Source: Actinophytocola sp050699915 (GTDB lineage Bacteria; Actinomycetota; Actinomycetes; Mycobacteriales; Pseudonocardiaceae). From it: a stretch of 10,252 nt of DNA. Within the stretch, counting starts at the first letter, position 1. Each line of letters opens with the position of its first letter. The notes under the pieces were generated by a model. It did no database searches. It had not been told where the DNA came from and saw only the letters and a program-made list of their open reading frames with translations. Made by a program: the position numbers and the translations under genes. Shown piece after piece: positions 1 to 7,053 of the stretch. The stretch is from positions 1-10,252 of the forward strand of contig NZ_JBOHGA010000216.1 of the NCBI RefSeq assembly GCF_050699915.1, written 5' to 3'.

Positions 1-205
1 GCGCTTCGCGGACGCGGGCGCGGCGGCCGGGCGACCGGTGGCCGCGTACTGCGGTTCGGGCGTGACGGCCGCGTCGGTGGTGCTCGCGCTGGAGGTGGCA
101 GGCGTGACGAGCGCGGTCGCGCCGGCCGGCCTGTACGTCGGCTCCTGGTCGGAGTGGAGCGCCGACCCGACCCGCTTGATCGCCACGGGCGCCGACCCCG
201 GCTGA
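1..205 (+). CDS. Rhodanese-family sulfurtransferase, C-terminal fragment
   Basis: Only the last 67 codons are inside the window; the reading frame begins at base 2 and stops with TGA at 203-205. The fragment carries the active-site loop CGSGVTAA (bases 50-73), the CGSGVTA signature of thiosulfate/3-mercaptopyruvate sulfurtransferases, in which the cysteine takes the persulfide. It ends with LYVGSWSEWSADPTR, the conserved C-terminal GSWSEW segment of two-domain enzymes. By family knowledge these cytoplasmic enzymes move sulfane sulfur from thiosulfate or 3-mercaptopyruvate to thiophilic acceptors such as cyanide. The CGSGV loop is commoner in 3-mercaptopyruvate (SseA-like) enzymes, but the substrate cannot be fixed from this fragment. 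The next gene starts 85 bases downstream behind its own promoter-like sequence, so co-transcription is not required. Confidence 0.9.
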   Translation, partial: RFADAGAAAGRPVAAYCGSGVTAASVVLALEVAGVTSAVAPAGLYVGSWSEWSADPTRLIATGADPG

Positions 206-208
206 CGC

Positions 209-229
209 CTCCGCCGTCACTGGGCGGGG
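209..229 (+). terminator. GC-rich hairpin after the sulfurtransferase gene
   Basis: Bases 209-215 can pair with 223-229 (six Watson-Crick pairs and one G-U) around a 7-base loop, starting 4 bases after the stop codon. No T-run follows, so this is at best a U-tail-less terminator of the kind proposed for actinobacteria. A chance GC-rich hairpin is equally possible. Confidence 0.3.
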
Positions 230-278
230 CGGCGTGTGGCGGGCGGCTCGAAGGCGGGCTGTGGGGGCCTCGCGCGGA

Positions 279-284
279 TAGGGT
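279..284 (+). promoter_or_regulatory. Candidate -10 element of a leaderless acuC transcript
   Basis: TAGGGT matches the actinobacterial -10 pattern TANNNT. It ends exactly 6 bases before the acuC ATG at 291, which would place the transcription start at or next to the A of the start codon. There is no convincing Shine-Dalgarno sequence, which fits a leaderless mRNA. I see no good -35 hexamer at the usual distance. Confidence 0.5.
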
Positions 285-290
285 GAGCGC

Positions 291-1466
291 ATGGACCTGC
301 CGGCGGCGATCGTGTGGGATTCGGCCTTGTTGGGGTACGACCTCGGTGGTGAGCATCCGCTGCATCCGATTCGGCTGGATCTGACGATCCGGCTGGCCTC
401 GGCGCTCGGGGTGCTCGACGGGGTCGAGCTGCTCGTGCCCGAGGAGGCGTCCGAGGCCGAGATCGAGCGCGTCCACGACTCCGGTTATGTCGCCGCCGTC
501 CGCGAGGCCCCGATGGCCGGGTGGGACGTCGGCCACGGGCTCGGCACTCCGGACAACCCGATCTTCAGCGAGATGCACGAGGCGTCCGCGATGGTGGTCG
601 GGAGCTCCTTGCTCGCGGCCAAGCAGATCGCCTCGGGCGCGACCAAGCGGGCGGTCAGCATCGCCGGTGGGCTGCACCACGCGATGCGCGACCGGGCCGC
701 CGGGTTCTGCGTCTACAACGACGCCGCGATCGCCATCTCATGGTTGCTGGACAACGGGTTCGAGCGCATCGCCTACCTCGACACGGACGTCCACCACGGC
801 GACGGTGTGCAGGAGGCCTTCTACAACGACCCGCGCGTGCTCACGATCTCCCTGCACCAGAACCCGCTGACTCTCTTCCCCGGCACCGGGTTCGCCGACG
901 AGACCGGGGGCGAGGACGCGCAGGGCACCTCGGTGAACGTCGCGTTGCCGCCCTACACAGACGACCGCGCGTGGTTTCGGGCCTTCCACGCGGTCGTCCC
1001 GTCGCTGCTCCAGGCCTTCCGGCCCCAGCTGCTCGTCAGCCAGTGCGGCGTCGACACCCACGACGAGGACCCGCTCGCCGCACTGTCCCTCTCCGTCGAC
1101 GGGCACCGGCGGATCTACCGCACCGTGCGCGAGCTCGCCGAGCAGTACGCCCGCGGCCACTGGCTCGCCTGCGGCGGTGGCGGCTACCAGCTGCTGCGCG
1201 TCGTCCCGCGCTCGTGGACCCATCTGCTCGCCACCATGCTCGACCGCGAGGTCGACCCCGCCACGACACTCCCTCGCGAGTGGACCGACTTCGTCGACGA
1301 GATCGCCCCGAGCGCCGAGCTGCCGGAGGCCATGACCGATCGGAAGAGCACCGACTTCGAACCCTGGGACGGCACCGTCGACGAGCGGGTGGACGCCACG
1401 ATCCGGGACACCCGGCGTGCCATCTTCCCGCTGCACGGCCTGGACCCGGACGACCCGAGAGACTGA
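291..1466 (+). CDS. acuC: Acetoin utilization protein AcuC (histone-deacetylase family lysine deacetylase)
   Basis: A 391-residue cytoplasmic Zn-dependent deacetylase of the class I HDAC/AcuC fold, full length for the family. Visible active-site features are the tandem His dyad in AGGLHHAM (H129-H130), the zinc ligands D166 and H168 in YLDTDVHHGDGVQ, the third ligand D260 in QCGVDTHDEDP, and the transition-state tyrosine Y299 in CGGGGYQ. All catalytic positions are intact. In Bacillus, AcuC removes acetyl groups from acetyl-CoA synthetase and reactivates it. Here the partner is encoded immediately downstream (34 bases after the stop) as a GNAT/acyl-CoA-synthetase-like protein, supporting a role in reversible acylation of acyl-CoA synthetases. 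The ATG at 291 was chosen because the family N terminus (AIVWDSALLGYD) follows directly and a -10-like element sits 6 bases upstream. Acetoin metabolism itself is not implied. A polyamine or small-molecule amidohydrolase role is less likely given the context. Confidence 0.93.
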   Translation: MDLPAAIVWDSALLGYDLGGEHPLHPIRLDLTIRLASALGVLDGVELLVPEEASEAEIERVHDSGYVAAVREAPMAGWDVGHGLGTPDNPIFSEMHEASAMVVGSSLLAAKQIASGATKRAVSIAGGLHHAMRDRAAGFCVYNDAAIAISWLLDNGFERIAYLDTDVHHGDGVQEAFYNDPRVLTISLHQNPLTLFPGTGFADETGGEDAQGTSVNVALPPYTDDRAWFRAFHAVVPSLLQAFRPQLLVSQCGVDTHDEDPLAALSLSVDGHRRIYRTVRELAEQYARGHWLACGGGGYQLLRVVPRSWTHLLATMLDREVDPATTLPREWTDFVDEIAPSAELPEAMTDRKSTDFEPWDGTVDERVDATIRDTRRAIFPLHGLDPDDPRD

Positions 1467-1500
1467 CCGGGGACACGAGGGACCGACAGAGGGACCGCCG

Positions 1501-4158
1501 ATGGATCCGTTCGACTACCCCAAGGCGTGGGAGGCGGACCTGGTGCTGTCCGACGGCGGCACCGTCCACCTGAGACCCATCGTACCGACCGACGCCGAGG
1601 CGCTGCTCGCCTTCCACGGCCGGATGTCCGAGCGCACCCGCTACCTGCGCTACTTCGGCGCCTACCCGCAGATCCCGCCGCGCGACCTGAAGCGGTTCAC
1701 CACCGTGAACCACGACGACCGGGTCGCCTTCATCGTCAAGCTCGGCGACGACATCGTCGCCGTCGCCCGCTACGAGCGGCTCAAGGGCACCGACTCCGCC
1801 GAGGTCGCCTTCGTCGTCGAGGACGCCCACCAGCACCGCGGGCTCGGCCCGATCCTCCTCGAGCACCTGGCCGCCGCGGCGCGGGAGCGCGAGGTCCGCA
1901 CCTTCGTCGCCGAGGTGCTCGCCGAGAACTCGGCCATGCTCGGCGTGTTCCGCGCCGCCGGCTACCAGGTCACCCGCGCCATGGACGAGGGCGTCTACCA
2001 CCTCGAGTTCGCCATCGACCCCACCGAGCGAGCCGTCGAGGTCGCCCGCTCCCGCGAGCAGGCCGCCGAGGCGCGCAGCGTGCACAACCTCCTGCACCCG
2101 CGCTCGGTCGCCCTCATCGGCGCCTCCGCCGACCCGGGCAAGATCGGCTACGCCGTGCTCGGCAACCTGCTCGGCGCCGACTTCGCCGGACCCGTCTTCC
2201 CGGTCAACGCCGAGCGGCCGTCCGTCCGCGGGGTGCGCGCCTACCCGAGCGTGCTCGACATCCCCGACCCGGTCGACCTCGCGGTCGTCGCCGTGCCCGC
2301 GGCCGGCATCGACGAGGTCATGGACGCCTGCCTCGCCAAGGGCGTCAAGGCACTCGTCGTGATCTCCTCCGGCTTCGGCGAGGCCGGCCCGCACGGCGAG
2401 AGCGCGGAACGCCGGCTCGTCGCCGAGGCCCGCGCACACGGCATGCGTGTCATCGGCCCCAACGCGCTCGGCGTGATCAACACTGACCCGGCGATCCGGC
2501 TCAACGCCACGCTCGCGCCGCACATCCCCAGCCGCGGCCGCACCGGCTTCTTCTGCCAGTCCGGCGCGCTCGGCACCGCGATCCTCGCCGACGCCACCGC
2601 CCGCGGACTCGGCCTGTCCACCTTCGTCTCCGCCGGCAACCGCGCGGACGTCTCCGGCAACGACCTGCTGCAGTACTGGGAGACCGACGCGACCACCGAC
2701 GTGGTCCTGCTCTACCTGGAGTCCTTCGGCAACCCGCGCAAGTTCGGCCGGCTCGCCCGCCGGCTGGGGCGGGTCAAGCCGATCGTCGCCGTGAAGTCCG
2801 GGCGCAACGCCGCCCCGCCCGCGCTCGCCGTCACCTCGGTCGAGGTCGACGAGGCGAGCGTGGCCGCGCTGTTCGAGCAGGCCGGCGTCATCCGCGTCGA
2901 CTCGATCGCCCAGCTCTTCGACACCGCGCTCCTCCTCGCGCACCAGCCGCTGCCCGGCGGCAGCCGGGTCGCGATCGTCGGGAACTCGTCGGCGATCGGC
3001 GTGCTCGCCGCGGACGCCGCCCTCGCGCGCGACCTCCAGCTCGCCGGCGGCCCGGTCGACGTCGGCGCGGACGCCGGGCCGGACGTGTTCGCCGACGCGG
3101 TCCGGCGCGCCCTGCGCGACGATGCCATCGACTCGCTCGTCGTCGTGTTCGTGCCGCCGCTGGCCATTCCGGGCGCCGCCTACGCTCGCGCCATCCGCGA
3201 CGTCGTCGCGGATCTGGACGAGAGCAAGTCGATCGTCTCGACGTTCCTCGCCACCGAGGGCATCCCCGACGAGCTGGCGATCCCCGGACCCGGCGGCGCC
3301 CCCGGCCGTGGCTCGATCCCGTCCTACCCGAGCCCCGAGCGCGCCGTGCTCGCGCTGGCCCGCGCCACCCGCTACGCCGAGTGGCGGCAACGGCCGCAGG
3401 GCGAGCTGGTACGCCCCGAGGGCCTGGACGTCGAGACCGCGCGGGAGATCGCGAACGGCGCGGGGGAGCTCTCGGACGAGGACACGGTGCGGCTGCTGGG
3501 CTGCTACGGGATCGACGTCGTGCCGTACCGCGTCGTGGCAGACGCCGACGCGGCGGTCGCGGCCGCCGAGGAGCTGGGCTTCCCGGTGGCGGTGAAGGCC
3601 ACCGGCGAGCGCTTCTGGCGCCGGGTCGACCTCGTCGGCGTCCGGCTCGATCTGTCCACTGAGGACTCGGTGCGCGCGGCGTACGACGGGATGGCGGAGC
3701 TGGCCGAAGCGCCGGAGGTCTACGTCCAGCGCATGGCGCCCCTGGGCACCGGCTGCGCGATCGGCGTCCAGGACGACCCGTCGTTCGGCACGCTTGTCTC
3801 GTTCGGACTGTCCGGTGTGGTCAGTGACCTCCTGGGTGACCGGGCCTACCGGGCGCTGCCGCTGACCGACGCGGACGCCGCCGCACTGGTTCGCGCGCCC
3901 CGAGCCGCGCCGCTGCTCGCCGGCTACCGGGGCACCGAGCCGGCCGACCTCGACGCGCTCGCCGACCTGGTCATCCGGGTCGCCGCGCTGGCCGAGGACG
4001 TGCCGCGGGTCCGCTGGCTCGCGCTGGAGCCGATCCTGGCCTCGGCGGGCGGTGCGTCGGTGGTGCGAGCCCGGGTGCGGGTCGGGCCGCCACCCTCGCT
4101 ACAGGACAGCGGACCGCGCCGGTTGCGGTCACTGAGCGGCAGCTTCCTACGAAAGTAG
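1501..4158 (+). CDS. Pat-type protein lysine acetyltransferase: N-terminal GNAT fused to an ADP-forming acyl-CoA-synthetase-like region
   Basis: An 885-residue protein. Residues about 20-173 form a GNAT domain with the acetyl-CoA loop QHRGLG (111-116). Residues about 195-330 are a CoA-binding Rossmann domain (HPRSVALIGASADPGKIG). Residues about 345-600 are succinyl-CoA-synthetase-like (CQSGALGTAI, SAGNRADVSGNDLLQYW, LYLESFGNPRKF). Residues about 655-860 are an ATP-grasp-like domain. The phosphohistidine segment of true ADP-forming synthetases (SHTG) reads AVTSVEV at 442-448, with no histidine. This agrees with Pat enzymes, whose synthetase half is regulatory rather than catalytic. The GNAT-first order matches Streptomyces lividans Pat and is reversed relative to Salmonella/E. 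coli Pat. The likely role is acylating a catalytic lysine of acyl-CoA synthetases, opposing the adjacent AcuC. The ATG at 1501 was chosen for the AGAGGGA ribosome site 6 bases upstream and the family start; the upstream in-frame ATG at 1417 would overlap acuC. A residual synthetase activity is the main alternative. Confidence 0.88.
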   Translation: MDPFDYPKAWEADLVLSDGGTVHLRPIVPTDAEALLAFHGRMSERTRYLRYFGAYPQIPPRDLKRFTTVNHDDRVAFIVKLGDDIVAVARYERLKGTDSAEVAFVVEDAHQHRGLGPILLEHLAAAAREREVRTFVAEVLAENSAMLGVFRAAGYQVTRAMDEGVYHLEFAIDPTERAVEVARSREQAAEARSVHNLLHPRSVALIGASADPGKIGYAVLGNLLGADFAGPVFPVNAERPSVRGVRAYPSVLDIPDPVDLAVVAVPAAGIDEVMDACLAKGVKALVVISSGFGEAGPHGESAERRLVAEARAHGMRVIGPNALGVINTDPAIRLNATLAPHIPSRGRTGFFCQSGALGTAILADATARGLGLSTFVSAGNRADVSGNDLLQYWETDATTDVVLLYLESFGNPRKFGRLARRLGRVKPIVAVKSGRNAAPPALAVTSVEVDEASVAALFEQAGVIRVDSIAQLFDTALLLAHQPLPGGSRVAIVGNSSAIGVLAADAALARDLQLAGGPVDVGADAGPDVFADAVRRALRDDAIDSLVVVFVPPLAIPGAAYARAIRDVVADLDESKSIVSTFLATEGIPDELAIPGPGGAPGRGSIPSYPSPERAVLALARATRYAEWRQRPQGELVRPEGLDVETAREIANGAGELSDEDTVRLLGCYGIDVVPYRVVADADAAVAAAEELGFPVAVKATGERFWRRVDLVGVRLDLSTEDSVRAAYDGMAELAEAPEVYVQRMAPLGTGCAIGVQDDPSFGTLVSFGLSGVVSDLLGDRAYRALPLTDADAAALVRAPRAAPLLAGYRGTEPADLDALADLVIRVAALAEDVPRVRWLALEPILASAGGASVVRARVRVGPPPSLQDSGPRRLRSLSGSFLRK

Positions 4159-4159
4159 G
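4146..4159 (+). terminator. Short GAAA-loop hairpin overlapping the stop of the GNAT/synthetase gene
   Basis: CCTAC and GTAGG form a 5-bp stem (a U-G pair can extend it) closed by a GAAA tetraloop, with the TAG stop at 4156-4158 inside the 3' arm. It is followed only by GTTTG. A second small inverted repeat (GGTGC/GCACC, 4173-4177 and 4188-4192) lies just downstream. Either could weakly terminate or attenuate transcription ahead of the lipoprotein genes. The stem is short, so confidence is low. Confidence 0.25.
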
Positions 4160-4210
4160 GTTTGCCGAACAGGGTGCAACGCGCCGCGCACCGGGGCTCG
4201 TCCTCTACAC

Positions 4211-4684
4211 ATGAAACGCCTAGGAACCGTCGTTGGCGCCGGCGTTCTGCTCTTTCTCGCGAGCGCTTGCGCCAACCCGCAGGAGAGCCAGGACAACGCG
4301 GGAGACACCCGCCCGACTGAGACGTCGGCGCCGGCGGAAGAACAGCCTGACCGCCAGCCGGCCAGGACACCACCGTCGGGCGGCGAGAAGGTCGCCGCCG
4401 CCCAGCTCGACACGAAGGCACTGGCCAAGGGCTACCCCGTCATGGTGTGGACCGAGGACGACGGAAGGACCGTCGGCGTGGTCGCGCAGGAAGGCGGCTG
4501 CGGCAAGGCCAGCGTCGAGCCGGCCGAGTCGGCCGCCCAGGTCGTGATCACCATGGTCGAGACCACGCCGAAGGCACCGCAGGCCTGCACGATGGACCTG
4601 CGCTACCCGAAGCTCACGACCGAACTGAAGGAGCCGCTCGGCGATCGCAAGATCGTGCTGAAGAACGAGCAGCGTAAGAGCTAG
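4211..4684 (+). CDS. Small secreted lipoprotein of unknown function, first of a tandem pair
   Basis: A 157-residue protein with a lipoprotein signal peptide: MKR, a hydrophobic stretch, then LASAC with the probable lipidated cysteine at C20. The -3 residue is Ala, slightly off the lipobox consensus. Residues about 21-60 are a polar linker rich in Pro, Glu, Asp, Thr and Gln. Residues about 61-151 form a compact domain with two cysteines, C97 (GGCGK) and C126 (QACTM), likely a disulfide outside the membrane. I do not recognise the family. The domain is clearly paralogous to the next gene: AQLD then AL (64-71), AAQVVITM (108-115) and PLGDRKIVL (142-150) have counterparts there. The pair suggests a cell-envelope or wall-associated role, but no catalytic motif is visible. 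The start lacks a Shine-Dalgarno sequence, and its upstream bases resemble those of the second gene. Confidence 0.82.
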   Translation: MKRLGTVVGAGVLLFLASACANPQESQDNAGDTRPTETSAPAEEQPDRQPARTPPSGGEKVAAAQLDTKALAKGYPVMVWTEDDGRTVGVVAQEGGCGKASVEPAESAAQVVITMVETTPKAPQACTMDLRYPKLTTELKEPLGDRKIVLKNEQRKS

Positions 4685-4708
4685 ATAGACCTCTCTCCTC
4701 TCCCCAAG

Positions 4709-4754
4709 GGGCCCGGCCGCGCTCGCCCCAGCGCGGCCGGGCCCACCTCCTTTT
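4709..4754 (+). terminator. Strong intrinsic terminator between the two lipoprotein genes
   Basis: A perfect 15-bp stem pairs 4709-4723 with 4730-4744 around a 6-base CGCCCC loop. Six bases later come TTTT at 4751-4754. It begins 24 bases after the first lipoprotein stop codon. This is the clearest terminator in the window and implies that the second lipoprotein gene has its own promoter. Confidence 0.85.
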
Positions 4755-4777
4755 CGTGCAACCGCCGGCCCGGCGGC

Positions 4778-4783
4778 TACCGT
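4778..4783 (+). promoter_or_regulatory. Candidate -10 element for the second lipoprotein gene
   Basis: TACCGT matches the TANNNT pattern and ends 9 bases before the ATG at 4793. No Shine-Dalgarno sequence is present, so the transcript may be leaderless or nearly so. The preceding terminator makes a promoter here necessary. I see no convincing -35 hexamer. Confidence 0.4.
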
Positions 4784-4792
4784 CCTCTTCCC

Positions 4793-5359
4793 ATGAGGGC
4801 ACTGATGGTCGCCACCCTGGCCGTGGCCGCCGCGGTCGGCCTCGCCGGCTGCGGACAGGACACCGCCGCACCCGCAGGCGAGAAGCCGGCCACCGAGACG
4901 GCGCCGAGCGAGACTCCGAGCCAGACCGCCACCAAGCCGCCGGAGAACCCCGAGCCGCCCGAGCAGCCGAAGCCGCCGAGTGAGACGTCGGCCCCGGTGT
5001 CACTCTCGCCGACCGGCGTGGTCGTGCCAGCGGGCGTGACGAAGGTGCCCACCGCCCAGGTCGACTCCAGTGCGCTGCCGGTCTACTACGAGCACCGCGG
5101 CGAGGTGTGGGAGTTCGACGGCGGCCGCTCACTGCAGCTCTTCGCCGCGGCCAGCAGCGGCTGCACCGACGCGGAGGCGGTCGTGCTCGACCAGTCGGCC
5201 GCGGACATCCGGATCATGCTGCGCCCGTTGCCCCGGCCACCGGGCGGCCGGCCCGACAGTGGTGGTGCCTGCACCGCGCAGGTGACGCCGCGGCCGGTGG
5301 TCGTCACGCTGGACGCCCCGCTCGCCGACCGCACGATCTACCTGGCGATCGGCCGCTGA
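4793..5359 (+). CDS. Small secreted lipoprotein of unknown function, second of a tandem pair
   Basis: A 188-residue protein with a classic lipobox, GLAGC, lipidated cysteine at C20, after a short MRA plus alanine/valine-rich hydrophobic segment. Residues about 21-80 form a disordered tether rich in Pro, Glu, Thr and Ser (PPENPEPPEQPKPP within it), long enough to hold the domain away from the membrane. The C-terminal domain (about 81-188) has two cysteines, C124 (SSGCTD) and C160 (GACTAQ), and matches the preceding gene: AQVDSSAL (88-95), AADIRIML (136-143) and PLADRTIYL (176-184). The function is unknown; no enzyme motif is visible. It sits behind a terminator and its own candidate promoter. 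It ends 7 bases from the stop codon of the convergent fumarase gene, leaving no separate terminator between them. Confidence 0.85.
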   Translation: MRALMVATLAVAAAVGLAGCGQDTAAPAGEKPATETAPSETPSQTATKPPENPEPPEQPKPPSETSAPVSLSPTGVVVPAGVTKVPTAQVDSSALPVYYEHRGEVWEFDGGRSLQLFAAASSGCTDAEAVVLDQSAADIRIMLRPLPRPPGGRPDSGGACTAQVTPRPVVVTLDAPLADRTIYLAIGR

Positions 5360-5366
5360 GGAAGGG

Positions 5367-7022
5367 CTAGCGCCGGAAGGCGATCTGCAGGACCGGTTGC
5401 GAGGTGCCGGCGAAGAAGTCGTTGCCCTTGTCGTCCACGACGATGAACGCGGGGAAGTCCTCGACCTCGATCCGCCACACCGCCTCCATGCCCAGCTCGG
5501 CGTACTCGAGCACGTCGACCTTCTTGATGCAGTCCTGTGCGAGCCGCGCGGCTGGGCCGCCGATCGAGCCGAGGTAGAAGCCGCCGTGCGTCCGGCAGGC
5601 GTCGGTGACCTGCTGGGACCGGTTGCCCTTGGCGAGCATGACGAGCGAGCCGCCGGCGGCCTGGAACTGCTCGACGTAGGAGTCCATCCGCCCGGCGGTG
5701 GTCGGCCCGAACGAGCCCGACGCGTAGCCCTCGGGCGTCTTGGCCGGGCCGGCGTAGTAGACGGGGTGGTCGCGCAGATACGACGGCATGGGCTCGCCGG
5801 CGTCGAGGCGTTCCTTGATCTTCGCGTGGGCGATGTCGCGCGCGACGACGAGCGGACCGGTGAGGGAGAGCCGGGTCTTCACCGGCAGCGCGGCGAGCGT
5901 CGCGCGGATCTGCGCCATGGGTTGGTTGAGATCGACGCGCACGACCTCGTCGGTGAGCTCCTCGTCGGAGACCTCGGGCAGGAAGCGGGCGGGGTCGCGC
6001 TCGAGCTGCTCGATGAACACGCCGTCGGCGGTGATCTTCGCCTTGGCCTGCCGGTCGGCCGAGCACGACACGGCGAGCCCGACGGGGCAGGAGGCGCCGT
6101 GGCGGGGGAGACGGATGACGCGTACGTCGTGGCAGAAGTACTTGCCGCCGAACTGTGCGCCGATGCCGAACTGCCGGGTCATGTCGAGCACCTGCTGCTC
6201 GAGGTCGACGTCGCGGAAGGCGTGGCCGGCCGGGCCGCCCTCGAGTGGCAGCGTGTCGAGGTAGCGGGCGGAGGCGAGCTTGGCGACCTTGAGGTTGTAC
6301 TCGGCCGACGTGCCGCCGACGACGATCGCGAGGTGGTACGGCGGGCAGGCGGCGGTGCCGAGGCTGCGCAGCTTCTCGTCGAGGAACCGGGCGAGGCGCT
6401 TGGGGTTCAGCAGCGCCTTGGTCTCCTGGTAGAGGAAGGTCTTGTTCGCGCTGCCGCCGCCCTTGGCCATGAAGAGGAACTCGTAGGCGGGCTTGTCGCC
6501 GTCCTTGTGGTAGAGCTCGATCTGGGCGGGGAGGTTGGTGCCGGTGTTGCGCTCGTCCCAAAAGGTGAGCGGGGAGAGCTGGGAGTAGCGCAGGTTCAGC
6601 TGCTGGTAGGCGTCGAAGATCCCCTTCGACAGGGCCTCCTCGTCGCGGCCGCCGGTGAGGACGTTCTCGGTGCGCTTGCCGATGACGATGGCGGTGCCGG
6701 TGTCCTGGCACATCGGCAGCACACCGCCCGCGGAGATGCAGGCGTTGCGGAGCAGGTCCATCGCGACGAAGCGGTCGTTGCCGCTGGCCTCGGGGTCGTC
6801 GACGATCGCGCGCAGCTGGGCGAGGTGCGAGGGGCGCAGCAGGTGCTGGATGTCCCGGATCGCCTCGTTGGCGAGCGTCGTGAGCGCCTGCGGCTCGACC
6901 TCGAGGAACCGCCGCCCCGCCGCCTCGACGACCCGCACGCCATCAGCGGTGACGAGGCGGTACTCGGTCTCAAGATCCGCCCCAACCGGCAGAACCTCGG
7001 TGAACTCAAAAGCGCTGGACAC
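5367..7022 (-). CDS. fumA: Class I fumarate hydratase ([4Fe-4S], single-chain)
   Basis: A 551-residue cytoplasmic TCA-cycle enzyme that interconverts fumarate and (S)-malate. The length is that of class I FumA/FumB enzymes. The N-terminal part (to about 380) holds the cluster cysteines: C105 in PMCQDTGT, C226 in TAACPPYH and C320 in SCSADRQ. Their 94-residue spacing between the second and third matches what I recall for E. coli FumA (C224, C318). C312 in ASCPVG is nearby but is not the expected ligand. The C-terminal domain shows LTGPLVVARDIAHAK (387-401) and SGSFGPTTAGRMDSYVE (435-451), typical of the beta part. I chose the GTG at 7022 because AGGGAG lies 6 bases upstream and the length then fits the family. 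The frame stays open 94 codons further upstream, but that stretch looks non-coding. The gene is convergent with the lipoprotein gene. Confidence 0.95.
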   Translation of the reverse strand: MSSAFEFTEVLPVGADLETEYRLVTADGVRVVEAAGRRFLEVEPQALTTLANEAIRDIQHLLRPSHLAQLRAIVDDPEASGNDRFVAMDLLRNACISAGGVLPMCQDTGTAIVIGKRTENVLTGGRDEEALSKGIFDAYQQLNLRYSQLSPLTFWDERNTGTNLPAQIELYHKDGDKPAYEFLFMAKGGGSANKTFLYQETKALLNPKRLARFLDEKLRSLGTAACPPYHLAIVVGGTSAEYNLKVAKLASARYLDTLPLEGGPAGHAFRDVDLEQQVLDMTRQFGIGAQFGGKYFCHDVRVIRLPRHGASCPVGLAVSCSADRQAKAKITADGVFIEQLERDPARFLPEVSDEELTDEVVRVDLNQPMAQIRATLAALPVKTRLSLTGPLVVARDIAHAKIKERLDAGEPMPSYLRDHPVYYAGPAKTPEGYASGSFGPTTAGRMDSYVEQFQAAGGSLVMLAKGNRSQQVTDACRTHGGFYLGSIGGPAARLAQDCIKKVDVLEYAELGMEAVWRIEVEDFPAFIVVDDKGNDFFAGTSQPVLQIAFRR

Positions 7023-7028
7023 CGCAAA

Positions 7029-7034
7029 CTCCCT
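7029..7034 (-). promoter_or_regulatory. Ribosome binding site that sets the fumarase start
   Basis: On the minus strand AGGGAG is followed by six bases and then GTG at 7022. The other in-frame GTG, at 7040, lies upstream of this site and has no comparable sequence. This favours a 551-residue product. Confidence 0.65.
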
Positions 7035-7053
7035 CGACACGTGGTGGCTCCCG

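Noticed and set aside
154..384. A 76-codon plus-strand frame spanning the sulfurtransferase end and the acuC start
   Set aside because: It is out of frame with two recognised genes, is arginine-rich without motifs, and is a GC-driven shadow.
1417..1500. An earlier ATG at 1417 for the GNAT/synthetase gene
   Set aside because: It would overlap the end of acuC by 50 bases and add 28 residues with no family similarity. The ATG at 1501 has a ribosome site.
1036..3390. A 784-codon open frame on the minus strand opposite acuC and the GNAT/synthetase gene
   Set aside because: It has low-complexity Gly/Val/Asp/Arg composition and no motifs. It mirrors the codon bias of the well-supported plus-strand genes, a usual artefact in high-GC DNA.
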